Positions 6,871 to 7,302 of a stretch of 7,302 nt of DNA are shown here, piece after piece (the stretch's first letter is position 1; every line of letters starts with the position of its first letter). The stretch lies in NCBI GenBank assembly GCA_019310865.1, contig JAFDDL010000245.1:1-7302 (forward strand), written 5' to 3'. The notes beneath the pieces are model-generated. The model did no database searches. It worked only from the letters and a program-made list of their open reading frames with translations, and was not told where the DNA came from. The position numbers and the translations under genes were made by a program. The stretch comes from Deltaproteobacteria bacterium (GTDB lineage: Bacteria; Desulfobacterota; Desulfobacteria; Desulfobacterales; JAFDDL01).

Positions 6871-6898
6871 ATATTAGTATAAAATTGGCAATTGTCAA
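6871..6898 (-). promoter_or_regulatory. Promoter of the lrp-dapL-lysA operon
   Basis: On the minus strand a perfect TTGACA (6893-6898) is followed by a 16-base spacer and TAATAT (6871-6876). This gives a leader of only about 20 bases before the ATG at 6844, too short for a lysine riboswitch or attenuator. The surrounding DNA is strongly AT-rich. This is the strongest promoter candidate in the window. Confidence 0.6.
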
Positions 6899-6911
6899 GA
6901 ACAATATTCTT
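6897..6911. promoter_or_regulatory. 15-bp palindrome, candidate Lrp-type operator
   Basis: AAGAA-CAATA-TTCTT is a perfect inverted repeat with 5-base arms and a 5-base centre, overlapping the edge of the -35 box of the lysine operon. It matches the E. coli Lrp consensus YAGHAWATTWTDCTR at 11 of 15 positions by hand count. Its position suits autoregulation by the Lrp-like protein encoded just downstream. AT-rich DNA makes chance palindromes common, so confidence is moderate. Confidence 0.4.
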
Positions 6912-6938
6912 ATAAAATGAAAATTTACGAAATTTTAT
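6912..6938. repeat. AT-rich nested inverted repeats in the divergent promoter region
   Basis: AAAATTT (6920-6926) and AAATTTT (6930-6936) are perfect inverted arms around ACG. An overlapping pair, ATAAAAT (6912-6918) and ATTTTAT (6932-6938), is also perfect. The element sits between the lysine-operon promoter and the divergent small membrane gene. It could be a second binding site for the Lrp-like protein, which usually occupies several phased sites, or simply AT-rich promoter DNA. On the plus strand TTGTCA (6892-6897) and TAAAAT (6913-6918) could be a divergent promoter, although the 15-base spacing is short. Confidence 0.3.
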
Positions 6939-6999
6939 CCGGACTTGCAGATATTGCTCCGTTGGGTTATGACCTGAACCGTGCAAAGGCCGGGTTTAT

Positions 7000-7275
7000 T
7001 TGGCGGTGAAAACAGCGAGGGACGGAAAGGAAACAAGCCGATTGAATCGATTTCTGTATTACTTGTTTTATGTGCTTTTTTCCACCGACACCTGGCGGAT
7101 ATGCATCGGCTTTCTCCTGGCGGTTCTCATCGGTCCGATGCTCACCGCCTCGGCCGGCTATTCAACAGCCGCAGAAACGCTCATCCGGCTGATGCTCCTG
7201 GCCATCGGCTACGCACTCAGCGCGCCCATTGCCCGGCGAATCAGCCGTGAGCTGAAAAAACGGCTAACAGGATAG
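7000..7275 (+). CDS. Small two-helix membrane protein, unknown function
   Basis: A 91-residue frame from a TTG start at 7000. Two hydrophobic stretches are visible: about 32-50 (WRICIGFLLAVLIGPMLTA) and about 60-76 (LIRLMLLAIGYALSAPI). An aromatic segment (RFLYYLFYVLF, 17-27) precedes them and a basic, amphipathic tail (ARRISRELKKRL) follows. A cytoplasmic tail is expected from the positive charges. GC-rich third positions in the second half support real coding. The start is uncertain: GTG 7006 is possible, and TTG 7042 (77 residues) has AAAGGA upstream and would begin just before the hydrophobic part. It is divergent from the lysine operon and shares its AT-rich promoter region, but nothing links the functions. 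I do not recognise the family. Confidence 0.6.
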   Translation: MAVKTARDGKETSRLNRFLYYLFYVLFSTDTWRICIGFLLAVLIGPMLTASAGYSTAAETLIRLMLLAIGYALSAPIARRISRELKKRLTG

Positions 7276-7302
7276 AGCGGTTTCCAAAAATTCCCTTCAT
7301 GC
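7276..7302. other. Non-coding tail at window edge
   Basis: Twenty-seven bases follow the small membrane protein gene. No stem-loop with a T-run or other identifiable signal is visible before the window ends. Confidence 0.3.

Noticed and set aside
6981..7250. Plus-strand 89-codon frame overlapping the small membrane gene
   Set aside because: The 7000-7275 frame shows coherent hydrophobic helices and GC-rich third positions; this one is His/Arg/Pro-rich and unstructured.

Overview
The window looks like chromosomal DNA from a Desulfobacterota (deltaproteobacterial, Desulfosarcina/Desulfobacter-like) bacterium. This is inferred from the LL-diaminopimelate aminotransferase route to lysine, a tungstate/molybdate-type ABC ATPase paired with a DNA-binding periplasmic-binding-like regulator, exported RHS/YD-repeat proteins with an Ig-like head, and moderate GC. 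No rRNA, tRNA, CRISPR array or insertion sequence is visible, and the species cannot be named from the sequence alone.

Left block (1-1734, minus strand). The amino-terminal part of an RHS/YD-repeat protein runs off the left edge. It has a Cys-rich head, a DUF6531-like segment and then YD repeats. Upstream of it is a 167-residue exported protein with one Ig-like domain that ends abruptly after a single YD-like unit. The RHS gene has a signal-peptide-like sequence in frame upstream of its first ATG, but no ATG, GTG or TTG to start it, so the gene is either damaged or unusually initiated. This block looks more AT-rich than the rest. A candidate minus-strand promoter lies at 1707-1734.

Middle block (1817-3827, plus strand). 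A TTGACA-type promoter and an imperfect inverted repeat precede a two-gene operon. The first gene encodes a helix-turn-helix plus substrate-binding-domain regulator (COG1910-like). It overlaps by ATGA with a ModC/TupC-like ABC ATPase that carries a carboxy-terminal TOBE domain. No permease or exported binding protein accompanies them, and the operon has no room for one.

Right block (3829-6898, minus strand). One apparent operon reads lrp-like regulator, dapL, lysA, from a promoter at 6871-6898. DapL makes LL-diaminopimelate from tetrahydrodipicolinate. After epimerisation (dapF is not in the window), LysA decarboxylates meso-diaminopimelate to lysine. The Lrp/AsnC protein is the obvious candidate local regulator, and a 15-bp palindrome resembling the E. 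coli Lrp site lies next to the -35 box. The last codons of lysA and of the ABC ATPase gene face each other across one base.

Far right (7000-7275, plus strand). A small, probably two-helix membrane protein of unknown function is divergent from the lysine operon, with a 27-base tail after it. The most interesting points are the orphan regulator/ATPase pair with its candidate operator, the Lrp-linked lysine operon, and the RHS gene with no recognisable start codon.
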